Shown here one piece after another: positions 58,404-64,000 of a stretch of 64,000 nucleotides of DNA. Within the stretch, counting starts at the first letter, position 1. The number at the start of each line of letters is the position of its first letter. Made by a program: the position numbers and the translations under genes. Below the pieces are notes generated by a model. That model had not been told where the DNA came from, made no database searches, and worked only from the letters and a program-made list of their open reading frames with translations. This DNA comes from Anatilimnocola floriformis (GTDB taxonomy: Bacteria > Planctomycetota > Planctomycetia > Pirellulales > Pirellulaceae): the NCBI RefSeq assembly GCF_024256385.1, contig NZ_JAMLFW010000001.1:3906001-3970000 (forward strand), in the 5' to 3' direction.

Positions 58404-59486
58404 ATGCTTAAGTCGCAGCTTTTCCGGGGAGACACCAGGCTCCAAGCGGCAGCCGATTCCAATCCCGGTCACATCGTGCCAGGCGATCGGGGCGAGCATG
58501 TGAAAAAGATTCAGCTCGCGCTCAATCAGCTCGACAATGCCGGCCTCAATCCCGACGGCATCTATGGGCAAAAAACGGCGAATGCCGTGCTCGCCTACAA
58601 ACAGAAACGCGGGATCATCAACCACACTTATCAGAATGAAGCCGACAACATCGTCGGCATTATGACGATGAAGGCGCTCGACGAGGAGTTGCCACCAGCG
58701 GGTGACGATGGAGGAGGTGAAGTCGCGTTTGTGGGAATGTCGGCCAGCGGAGTGTGCGAAGTCGAAGGAGCGAAAAAGGGGAGTGGCCCGCAGCAAACTC
58801 AACAACCCAGCGCGAAGACGCTGATCGCGATCCCCTTGCTAGAGCCCAAGGTGCGGATCGTGATTGCAGCCGCGACGTTCAAGCTCAACTCGGCTGATCA
58901 ATTCGTCAAAAGCAACGAAAAGCTCGTCATCCCCACGGGCCCTTTCCAGGCCAATGCCCGCAGCGCCGTGAAGTTGCTCATCGACGTCTTTAGCCTCGAC
59001 AAGCACAAGAATCCGCGGCCCGGATTCGAGAACATCCGCCGCGTCTTCTTTAACATGAATGTCGCTCTCAATCGTAGCTTCGAGACCGATCCGTTGATTG
59101 CCCCGCTACTGTTCGTGCCGAACACGCTGGTCTCGCAGGAAAAGGTGGCCTTTGCCTATACCTCGGCGGGCGGCGCCTTTCTCAAGTCGTCGAAGACGAA
59201 ACTCAAAGGCCTCGGCGTTCCGGCCGATCGCATCTACATCTGCGATGCGTTGATGAAGGAGAATGAGCTGTTTCAAATTTCCACGATGGTGCACGAGCTG
59301 GCTCACTTCGTCAGCGGTCAACCGATCTTGATCTCTCACGATCATGGCGTGCCCAAGGGCGGACAGTTTCTCAAAGGAGCCAAGGACAAGTTGGACAAAA
59401 TCACTCCCGAAGCCAAGCTGCGCAGCCCCGAACACTACGCCTTCTTTGCGATGATCGCGGGATTTAAACGGCTGGATACAGATTGA
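58404..59486 (+). CDS. Peptidoglycan-binding protein with an M35-like zinc metallopeptidase domain, no signal peptide
   Basis: 360 residues, ATG after TGAGGAG (58393-58399). The N-terminal domain (residues ~25-95, 'GDRGEHVKKIQLALNQL...GIYGQKTANAVLAYKQKRG') is a peptidoglycan-binding domain of PG_binding_1 type. After a Gly/Gln-rich linker (~115-140) comes a C-terminal domain with 'MVHELAHFVSG' (HExxH, ~297-301) and 'SPEHYAFFAMI' (~341-351), which resembles the zinc site of M35-like peptidases. No signal peptide is visible although both domains are expected to work outside the cell. It could be a secreted enzyme delivered by a special system or a cassette effector; no immunity gene can be proved. 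Confidence 0.75.
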   Translation: MLKSQLFRGDTRLQAAADSNPGHIVPGDRGEHVKKIQLALNQLDNAGLNPDGIYGQKTANAVLAYKQKRGIINHTYQNEADNIVGIMTMKALDEELPPAGDDGGGEVAFVGMSASGVCEVEGAKKGSGPQQTQQPSAKTLIAIPLLEPKVRIVIAAATFKLNSADQFVKSNEKLVIPTGPFQANARSAVKLLIDVFSLDKHKNPRPGFENIRRVFFNMNVALNRSFETDPLIAPLLFVPNTLVSQEKVAFAYTSAGGAFLKSSKTKLKGLGVPADRIYICDALMKENELFQISTMVHELAHFVSGQPILISHDHGVPKGGQFLKGAKDKLDKITPEAKLRSPEHYAFFAMIAGFKRLDTD

Positions 59487-59541
59487 GTTTTGGGCTGCCT
59501 TCCAAGTCAACTTTCGGTAGGCGGAATGGCGAACCTACGCC

Positions 59542-59557
59542 GGACCTAAGCTGTCCG
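59542..59557 (+). repeat. Direct repeat GGACCTAAGYTGTCCG, copy 1
   Basis: The 16-bp sequence matches 59912-59927 with one difference, and both are followed after a few bases by TGTCT. Each is itself a weak 4-bp hairpin (GGAC/GTCC). The pair flanks the palindromic repeat region. Confidence 0.5.
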
Positions 59558-59808
59558 CGCTCGCGTGTCTTTGGTCAACCGGATGGTCGTTTCGCAAGCC
59601 GACCTTGATGGTCGCGGACGTGAATGAGCTGGAGAATCTGGGTCTGATTACGTTCGCCACCGACCACCTGAATTGGCGGCAATAAAGTGGAATATCTGGA
59701 GTGCGATATTGCCGCAATATTTGCTATTAAGTCTTTTCTCAGCACCAGGTTGCATCGCAATTTTATTTTCGTATCACCTGTTACATTCTGGGGGTATGAA
59801 AGGGGGGT

Positions 59809-59898
59809 GGGAGGGCGAGGCTGCCGCCGAGGTGGAATTGCGAAGGCCGCCAGCGACTGCTTTCGACCGGCGCGGCTCGGCAGGAGCCTCGCCCTCCC
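59809..59898. repeat. Palindromic intergenic repeat (REP-like), copy 2
   Basis: A 90-bp unit, the inverted counterpart of 10417-10514. It begins GGGAGGGCGAGGCTGCCGCC and ends GGCAGGAGCCTCGCCCTCCC. Finding two such units in 64 kb, both outside genes, suggests a dispersed family. Confidence 0.8.
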
Positions 59899-59911
59899 GG
59901 AATCAGCGCCA

Positions 59912-59927
59912 GGACCTAAGTTGTCCG
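59912..59927 (+). repeat. Direct repeat GGACCTAAGYTGTCCG, copy 2
   Basis: Second copy of the 16-bp direct repeat, 370 bp after the first and 14 bp beyond the palindromic unit. Confidence 0.5.
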
Positions 59928-60048
59928 TGCGCAATTGTCTAAGAAGAAGTACCGAGATCATTGACAGTGTGGTAGGTATTGCGCGAAAAGATGTCGCCAG
60001 TGTAGACGCCATGCTCCGCGTGGCGCACTACGCGATGACGACACTGGA

Positions 60049-61038
60049 TTAGCGCTTTCGCAACTCGCGCAGCACATCAATCGTCCCCTGCATGTCGGCG
60101 GGAATCGGCGCGACGAATTCCATCAGCTCTTTGCTGATCGGGTGTCTGATCTGAATTCGATGAGCGTGCAACGCTTGCCGGCCGAGGACGATTTCCTGGT
60201 CGGTCAGGTCGCCGCTGAATTCGCCCCGTTTGATATCGGCGCGGCCGCCGTAAAGGCGGTCGCAGAGGACTGGGTGGCCGATGTGGGAGAGGTGGACGCG
60301 GATCTGGTGCGTGCGGCCGGTTTTCGGCAGCATCTTGACGATGGCGAATCCGCGGAAGCGCTCCTGCACTTCGTAGAAGGTTTGCGCTTCGCGGCTCGTT
60401 TCATGGCCGCTGCGGATGGCCATTTTTTCGCGCTGATAAGGATGAATGCCGATCGGCTTGTCGATCATGTCGCGATCGCGGTCGGGAGCGCCGACGGTGA
60501 TGGCGATGTATTCCTTGGCCGTGGTGCGATCGGCGAACTGTTCGGCGAGGGCGAAGTGGCAGGTGTCGTTTTTCGCCACCACCATCACGCCGCTCGTGTC
60601 GCGGTCGAGCCGATGGACGATGCCGGGCCGGTGGGCGCCGCCGGCCGTGCTGAGCTGATCGAAATGAAAGGCCAGCGCGCTCGTCAGCGTGCCGGACCAA
60701 TGGCCGCGCGAGGGATGCACGACCATGGCTGGCGGCTTGTTGATGGCCAGCAGTTGATCGTCCTCGAAGAGGATGTGCAGCGGAATGTTCTCGGGGTTCG
60801 GTCCCGCGGTGGGCATCTGCGGCAGAAAGATCGAGACGCGATTGCCCGTATGCAGCCGATGCGAAACCTTTGTCCCGGCATTGTTCACGCGCACACCGCC
60901 GGCGCCGATAATTCGCCGCAGTTGCATGCGGCTGTATTTCGGAAACACCTTGGCTAGATAAGCATCGAGCCGCGCCCCGCTGTCCACTTCGTCGACGACA
61001 AGTTCTTGCGGCGTTTCATTCAGCTCGTCTGCGGACAT
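60049..61038 (-). CDS. rluD: RluD-type 23S rRNA pseudouridine synthase
   Basis: 329 residues from ATG 61038 (MSADELNE); the longer frame to 61104 is less likely. An S4 RNA-binding domain is at ~15-80 ('RLDAYLAKVFPKYSRMQLRRIIGAGGVRVN'; landmarks RLD--LA, SR---R-I--G-V-VN). The RluA-family catalytic signature is 'GIVHRLDRDTSGVMVVAK' (catalytic Asp ~152), followed by 'KTGRTHQIRVHLSHIGHPV'. RluD makes pseudouridines in helix 69 of 23S rRNA; RluA/C/D cannot be fully separated by sequence here. A palindromic repeat lies between it and the YfgM-like gene. Confidence 0.9.
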   Translation of the reverse strand: MSADELNETPQELVVDEVDSGARLDAYLAKVFPKYSRMQLRRIIGAGGVRVNNAGTKVSHRLHTGNRVSIFLPQMPTAGPNPENIPLHILFEDDQLLAINKPPAMVVHPSRGHWSGTLTSALAFHFDQLSTAGGAHRPGIVHRLDRDTSGVMVVAKNDTCHFALAEQFADRTTAKEYIAITVGAPDRDRDMIDKPIGIHPYQREKMAIRSGHETSREAQTFYEVQERFRGFAIVKMLPKTGRTHQIRVHLSHIGHPVLCDRLYGGRADIKRGEFSGDLTDQEIVLGRQALHAHRIQIRHPISKELMEFVAPIPADMQGTIDVLRELRKR

Positions 61039-61056
61039 GGTTGGACAATTCAACTC

Positions 61057-61080
61057 GTAGGACGGACAAGTGATCCGTCC
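61057..61080. repeat. Short hairpin element of the GTAGGACGGAC family, copy 2
   Basis: GGACGGA (61060-61066) pairs with TCCGTCC (61074-61080), opened by GTAG as in the copy at 25022-25041. A second small palindrome (GACC/GGTC, 61114-61124) lies just beyond. Together they fill the gap between the rluD start and the next gene's stop. Confidence 0.55.
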
Positions 61081-61128
61081 AAATGCGACACAAAATCCAA
61101 CCATTCAAAGACTGACCAGTGGTCCGCC

Positions 61129-61965
61129 TTACGGTTTGGCTTCTTCCTTCGGCGTGGCCGGTGCATCGGCCGGCTTCGGGAACTCGATTCCACCTGGAGC
61201 AGTCGCTGGAGGTGGCGCAACGGAGTCCAGATTCAAGCCACCCGGAATGCTGAAGTCGGGCCGTTCCGGCAAATCGGTCGGCACGTTCAGCGGCGGCAAA
61301 CCAGGGATGCCATGGCCACCGGTCGGGGCTGGCTTCTTCGGCTGTTGCGTGGCAAACCAGGCAATCAGCTCGACCTGATCCTTACGGGCCAAGCGTTTGG
61401 CTTCGCGATCGGCGGCCTTGCCGAGGGCAGTCAGGTTGCCAGAGGAATCCTTTTCACTCTTCACAACCATCTCGTAATACTCGCGAGCCCGTTCGGGCCG
61501 GCAGAGCGATTCCTGCGTGCGGGCCATGCCGAACTGAGCGCGGGTCACCAGGAACGGATCGCGAGCTTTCGCGAGGATTTCCTTGTAGGCTTCTTCGGCT
61601 TCCTTGAGTTTCGTTTCGCCGTCGGCGCGCTCGACGAACATCAGGTTAGCGCCCTTCGAGCGGGTCATGTCGGCATAGCTTTGCTTCGCCCACAGAGCGG
61701 CCAGCGAGTTGGGCTCGTTGGTGACGACATCTTTCAAAGCCGGTTCGCGTTCACGCTCGCTGAATGCCTGGTAGTACTTATCCCAAGCGGCAGCCGAGGC
61801 GGAGTCGCGATTGCTCAGATACCAGGCGATGCCGATGGCGGCTGCAAAGGCGACGATGATGCCGCCGGCGACTGGCCAAAAGTAATCTCCCGCGGATCCG
61901 GCATTGCTGCCAATCCAGTCGGCGAGCTCATTCTTCTGCAGTTCGTGTCGTTTTTCAGACTTCAT
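61129..61965 (-). CDS. Membrane-anchored TPR-like protein (YfgM/BamB-partner type)
   Basis: 278 residues. A basic N-terminus (MKSEKRHELQKNELADW) is followed by one membrane segment (~30-52, VAGGIIVAFAAAIGIAWYL) and a helical tetratricopeptide-like region ('WAKQSYADM', 'AEEAYKEILAKARDPFLVTRAQFGMARTQESL') typical of the YfgM family. The C-terminal ~70 residues are a Pro/Gly-rich tail (GHGIPGLPPLNVP). YfgM-like proteins help envelope protein folding with PpiD and BamB. The family is likely but not certain. Confidence 0.65.
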   Translation of the reverse strand: MKSEKRHELQKNELADWIGSNAGSAGDYFWPVAGGIIVAFAAAIGIAWYLSNRDSASAAAWDKYYQAFSEREREPALKDVVTNEPNSLAALWAKQSYADMTRSKGANLMFVERADGETKLKEAEEAYKEILAKARDPFLVTRAQFGMARTQESLCRPERAREYYEMVVKSEKDSSGNLTALGKAADREAKRLARKDQVELIAWFATQQPKKPAPTGGHGIPGLPPLNVPTDLPERPDFSIPGGLNLDSVAPPPATAPGGIEFPKPADAPATPKEEAKP

Positions 61966-62086
61966 CGCGAAATTCCGTCTATCGCCCGTGGGTCAATCCG
62001 AGTCGTAACCAAACCGCAAGTATAGAACTGGCCTGCAAATAGCGTCAATGCCGTTCACTGTCACGATTCGCCCCGGGCAGGCCGAT

Positions 62087-62725
62087 TTAGGGCTTTTCAG
62101 GTAGCGCGACTCCCTCGACAGATTCGGTGTGCACCGCCGGGCCAAACATGGTGGCCGAGAGGGTCTGGGCTAAGCCGCGGAGTTCCTCCGGCATGGTGAT
62201 CCGCCAGTCGGCGGCGGCGATTCGACGGAGCGAGACCACTTCCATGCGCGTGATCTTCAGCGTCATCATCGTTTTCTCGACGCGGACCACTGCGTGGGCC
62301 TGGTCGGCCGATTCGTTGACGATGCCGATGATTTTGTACTTCAAACCGGAGTAATTCATGCCGATGGGCGTGTTCGCTGTAGTGCCCCGCATGAAGCGGG
62401 CAAAGAACTCCTGCGGCTGCCAACCGGCGATGGTTTTCAGATCTTTGCCGCCATCGAACAAATCGAGCAAGCCGTTGCCGGGCGCGGTTGGATTCATCGG
62501 CGCTGCCTGCAGCACCGGCCGCAGCTTCATTTTGAAATCGGCGAGGTCCCGCGGATCGATCAGCTTGGCGTAGGCATCCCATTTCCCCTCGCGGCAGGCC
62601 TCGAACGATGCCGTGACGACCGCTTTCAGCTCGGCTTCGCTGGCCGCCTGCTCCGGGTCTGCCGCCACTGCCGCAGAAACGGCCAAGAGTAATCCCGCGA
62701 TGCCCAACCATGCTTTGCAAATCAT
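62087..62725 (-). CDS. Secreted protein of unknown function
   Basis: 212 residues from ATG 62725 with AAGGAT upstream. Signal peptide 'MICKAWLGIAGLLLAVSAAVAADP' is clear. The mature part has a helical start ('AELKAVVTASFEACREGKWDAYAKLIDPRDLADFKMKLRPVL', landmarks FEA--EGKWDAY--L-DP--L--FK) resembling the SnoaL/NTF2-like helper proteins, then beta-rich sequence and 'LPEKP' at the end. No family named with confidence. It diverges from the leuA leader. Confidence 0.6.
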   Translation of the reverse strand: MICKAWLGIAGLLLAVSAAVAADPEQAASEAELKAVVTASFEACREGKWDAYAKLIDPRDLADFKMKLRPVLQAAPMNPTAPGNGLLDLFDGGKDLKTIAGWQPQEFFARFMRGTTANTPIGMNYSGLKYKIIGIVNESADQAHAVVRVEKTMMTLKITRMEVVSLRRIAAADWRITMPEELRGLAQTLSATMFGPAVHTESVEGVALPEKP

Positions 62726-62831
62726 CGGCCGATCCTTTATGACAGGGAATATCGAGCGAAATCGCTCGCCAGTCTCAGACCGCAGCCCGCATCGGCCGAT
62801 AACAGAACGGAGTGAGAAAACCGCGTCGACC
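62726..62831. other. Divergent promoter region
   Basis: 106 bp between the secreted-protein start and the leuA promoter. A palindrome GAGCGAAATCGCTC (near 62754-62767) may be an operator, but there is nothing else to show it. Confidence 0.3.
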
Positions 62832-62860
62832 TTGACCATTTGGCAGGGCGATAGTAGAGT
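62832..62860 (+). promoter_or_regulatory. Promoter of the leu leader
   Basis: TTGACC (62832-62837) and TAGAGT (62855-62860) are 17 bp apart, matching the sigma-70 -35 (5 of 6) and -10 (4 of 6). Transcription would start near 62867, the A of the leader ORF start codon. Confidence 0.5.
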
Positions 62861-62866
62861 CAAATC

Positions 62867-62938
62867 ATGCAACCAACCGCCCTACTTCTAGACAACCTTC
62901 TCGCGCTTGCCACGGGCAAGTGTATCGGGGTGCGGTAG
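62867..62938 (+). CDS. leuL: leu leader peptide (attenuation)
   Basis: ATG 62867 to TAG 62936-62938, 23 codons. Six of the first 14 codons are Leu (residues 6, 7, 8, 11, 12, 14: CTA CTT CTA, CTT CTC, CTT), and none is the CTG codon that this GC-rich genome mostly uses. An intrinsic terminator begins 43 nt after the stop, and leuA lies downstream. This is the standard layout of ribosome-mediated attenuation: when leucyl-tRNA is short, the ribosome stalls in the Leu codons and the terminator does not form. The ATG is at the predicted transcription start, so translation may be leaderless. The ORF and terminator are seen directly; the mechanism is inferred from the pattern. Confidence 0.75.
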   Translation: MQPTALLLDNLLALATGKCIGVR

Positions 62939-62981
62939 CGCAGCTAAACGAAGCGCAACGCGAATATCAGTGGCAACTTCA

Positions 62982-63010
62982 CCCCGCAGCCTGAACCTGC
63001 GGGGTTTTTT
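62982..63010 (+). terminator. Attenuator terminator upstream of leuA
   Basis: CCCCGCAG (62982-62989) pairs with CTGCGGGG (62997-63004) over a 7-nt loop, then TTTTTT (63005-63010). No gene precedes it on this strand except the leader ORF, so its likely job is to stop leuA transcription. CACCCC at 62980-62985 could instead pair with GGGGTG (62927-62932, inside the leader ORF), and TTGCCAC (62907-62913) with GTGGCAA (62970-62976): plausible antiterminator contacts. Confidence 0.8.
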
Positions 63011-63231
63011 GTTGTCTTGGTCTGTGACTTTGTCGGCGAGTTGGCAGTGGTGATCTAGTGAGCAATTCCTTAACAAACAGTGAAACGTGCGAGCCCAGCG
63101 GTTGCCGCGGGCGGCTCCTCCTTGTCGGGCCGGCGTGAGGCCGGCAGCAGTCCACGACTGCTCTGCAAGGAGTATGCTGAACGTATCAACATTGTTTGTG
63201 ATTGTGAGCTTTGTCTCACCAGAGGAATGCT
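63011..63231. other. leuA leader after the terminator
   Basis: 221 bp between terminator and leuA start, with two hairpins: GCCGGC/GCCGGC (63129-63145) and the perfect AGCAGTC/GACTGCT (63146-63162). No gene is seen. The leuA ribosome site AGAGGA is at 63221-63226. Confidence 0.45.
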
Positions 63232-64000
63232 ATGTCTCTCCGGACCATCAAAATCTTTGACACGACGCTGCGCGACGGCGAGCAATCGCCGGGCTGCAGC
63301 ATGAACCTGCAAGAAAAACTGGAACTGGCCGCCGCCCTCGTCGAACTCGGCGTCGACATTATCGAAGCCGGTTTTCCCATTGCTTCGCCCGGCGACTTCG
63401 AGTCGGTGCGCGAAATCGCGAAGTCGATCAGCGGCGCCACGATCTGCGGCCTCGCTCGTTGCAACGATCAGGATATCGATCGCGCTTGGGAAGCCGTGAA
63501 GGGCGCCGCCGACAAGCGGATTCATATCTTCCTGGCCACCAGCGCCATTCATCGCGAGTTCAAACTCAAGATGACGCGGGAAGAGATCATTCAGCGCGCG
63601 ATCAACGGTGTGACGCGTGGCAAAAAAGTGTGCGACGACATCGAGTTCTCACCTGAAGACGCGGCGCGTACCGAACGCGATTTTCTCTGCCAGGTGGTCG
63701 AAGCCGCCATCAATGCCGGCGCGACGACGGTCAATATTCCTGACACGGTTGGCTATGCCACACCGCAGGAATATGGCAGCGTCATCGCCATGCTGAAGAA
63801 CCGCGTGCCGAACATCGACAAGGCAGTGATCAGCACGCACTGCCACAACGATCTTGGCCTGGCCGTGGCGAATAGCCTGGCTGCGGTCGAGAACGGCGCT
63901 GGCCAGATCGAATGCACCATCAACGGCATCGGCGAGCGGGCGGGCAATTGCTCGCTCGAGGAAGTCGTCATGGCGTTGAAGACGCGCGAGGACTACTACC
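63232..64000 (+). CDS. leuA: 2-isopropylmalate synthase (3' truncated by window)
   Basis: 256 codons are visible; the gene runs past the window end. LeuA condenses acetyl-CoA and 2-oxoisovalerate, the first committed step of leucine synthesis. The TIM-barrel signature '[14 protein letters not shown]' (residues ~8-21, with the metal Asp and catalytic Arg) is followed by '[13 protein letters not shown]', '[12 protein letters not shown]' and '[16 protein letters not shown]' (the HxH metal site, ~202-217), then '[14 protein letters not shown]'. The C-terminal feedback domain is outside the window. Start ATG 63232 has AGAGGA 5 nt upstream. Regulation by the attenuator at 62832-63010 is inferred. 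Confidence 0.93.
   Translation, partial: MSLRTIKIFDTTLRDGEQSPGCSMNLQEKLELAAALVELGVDIIEAGFPIASPGDFESVREIAKSISGATICGLARCNDQDIDRAWEAVKGAADKRIHIFLATSAIHREFKLKMTREEIIQRAINGVTRGKKVCDDIEFSPEDAARTERDFLCQVVEAAINAGATTVNIPDTVGYATPQEYGSVIAMLKNRVPNIDKAVISTHCHNDLGLAVANSLAAVENGAGQIECTINGIGERAGNCSLEEVVMALKTREDYY

Larger units (their letters stand above)
59487..60048. other. Intergenic region (562 bp) with repeats, no gene
   Basis: The stretch carries two copies of GGACCTAAGYTGTCCG (59542-59557, 59912-59927) about 370 bp apart and the palindromic repeat at 59809-59898. The open frames that run through it cross the repeat and have no ribosome site, so I do not call them. Confidence 0.6.

Noticed and set aside
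59575-60052. Frames on both strands across the gap before rluD
   Set aside because: They read through the palindromic repeat and have no ribosome site.
63011-63231. Possible T-box before leuA
   Set aside because: I saw no T-box sequence core or specifier stem; the Leu-rich leader ORF explains the terminator better.

Overview
The window looks like part of a planctomycete chromosome, most likely from a Pirellulales-type lineage (inference; no rRNA is present to settle it). The signs are two giant exported proteins with planctomycete-type N-terminal LEPR/LEDR motifs, delta-60 repeats and RTX repeats, two large PQQ-type beta-propeller proteins, a lipoprotein resembling the DUF1559 pilin-like family, a high-GC sequence, many genes without a clear Shine-Dalgarno site, and several short palindromic repeats in the gaps between genes.

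Layout. 1-8.5 kb: end of an LptF/LptG permease gene, convergent with a 2617-residue giant surface protein. 8.9-14.2 kb: an L,D-transpeptidase, a zinc-ribbon membrane protein, a Dabb protein, ribulose-phosphate epimerase, a histidine-phosphatase-like protein without its catalytic histidines, and accD. 14.4-19.6 kb: two propeller proteins in tandem and a degenerate receiver domain. 19.6-24.3 kb: an outer-membrane protein, ribE, rsmA, a GNAT acetyltransferase, and phoU-phoB, with a three-copy 11-bp direct repeat upstream of phoU that looks like a Pho box. 24.5-34.2 kb: a very acidic protein, ileS, a small lipoprotein, a DUF4139-like protein, an HD hydrolase, rsgA and an outer-membrane protein. 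34.2-47.8 kb: a 4510-residue giant made of three [delta-60 array + PKD] blocks, a module shared with the first giant, RTX repeats and a roughly 62-residue tandem repeat. 48.2-54.2 kb: PPi-type phosphofructokinase, a tail-specific protease, a Sua5-type enzyme and a DUF58 protein.

54.2-59.5 kb is an accessory stretch of small same-strand genes, mostly unrecognised. It includes a 39-codon gene overlapping its neighbour by ATGA, a gene broken by one extra base, a TspO-family protein, an internally duplicated helical protein, and a peptidoglycan-binding metallopeptidase without a signal peptide. 59.5-62.7 kb: palindromic repeats, an RluD-type pseudouridine synthase, a YfgM-like protein and a secreted protein.

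The right edge holds the most interesting regulatory signal. Upstream of leuA (cut off by the window end) there is a promoter-like sequence, a 23-codon leader ORF with six leucine codons, and a strong intrinsic terminator. This is the classical layout of a leucine attenuator. The leader ATG sits at the predicted transcription start, so it may be translated without a leader.
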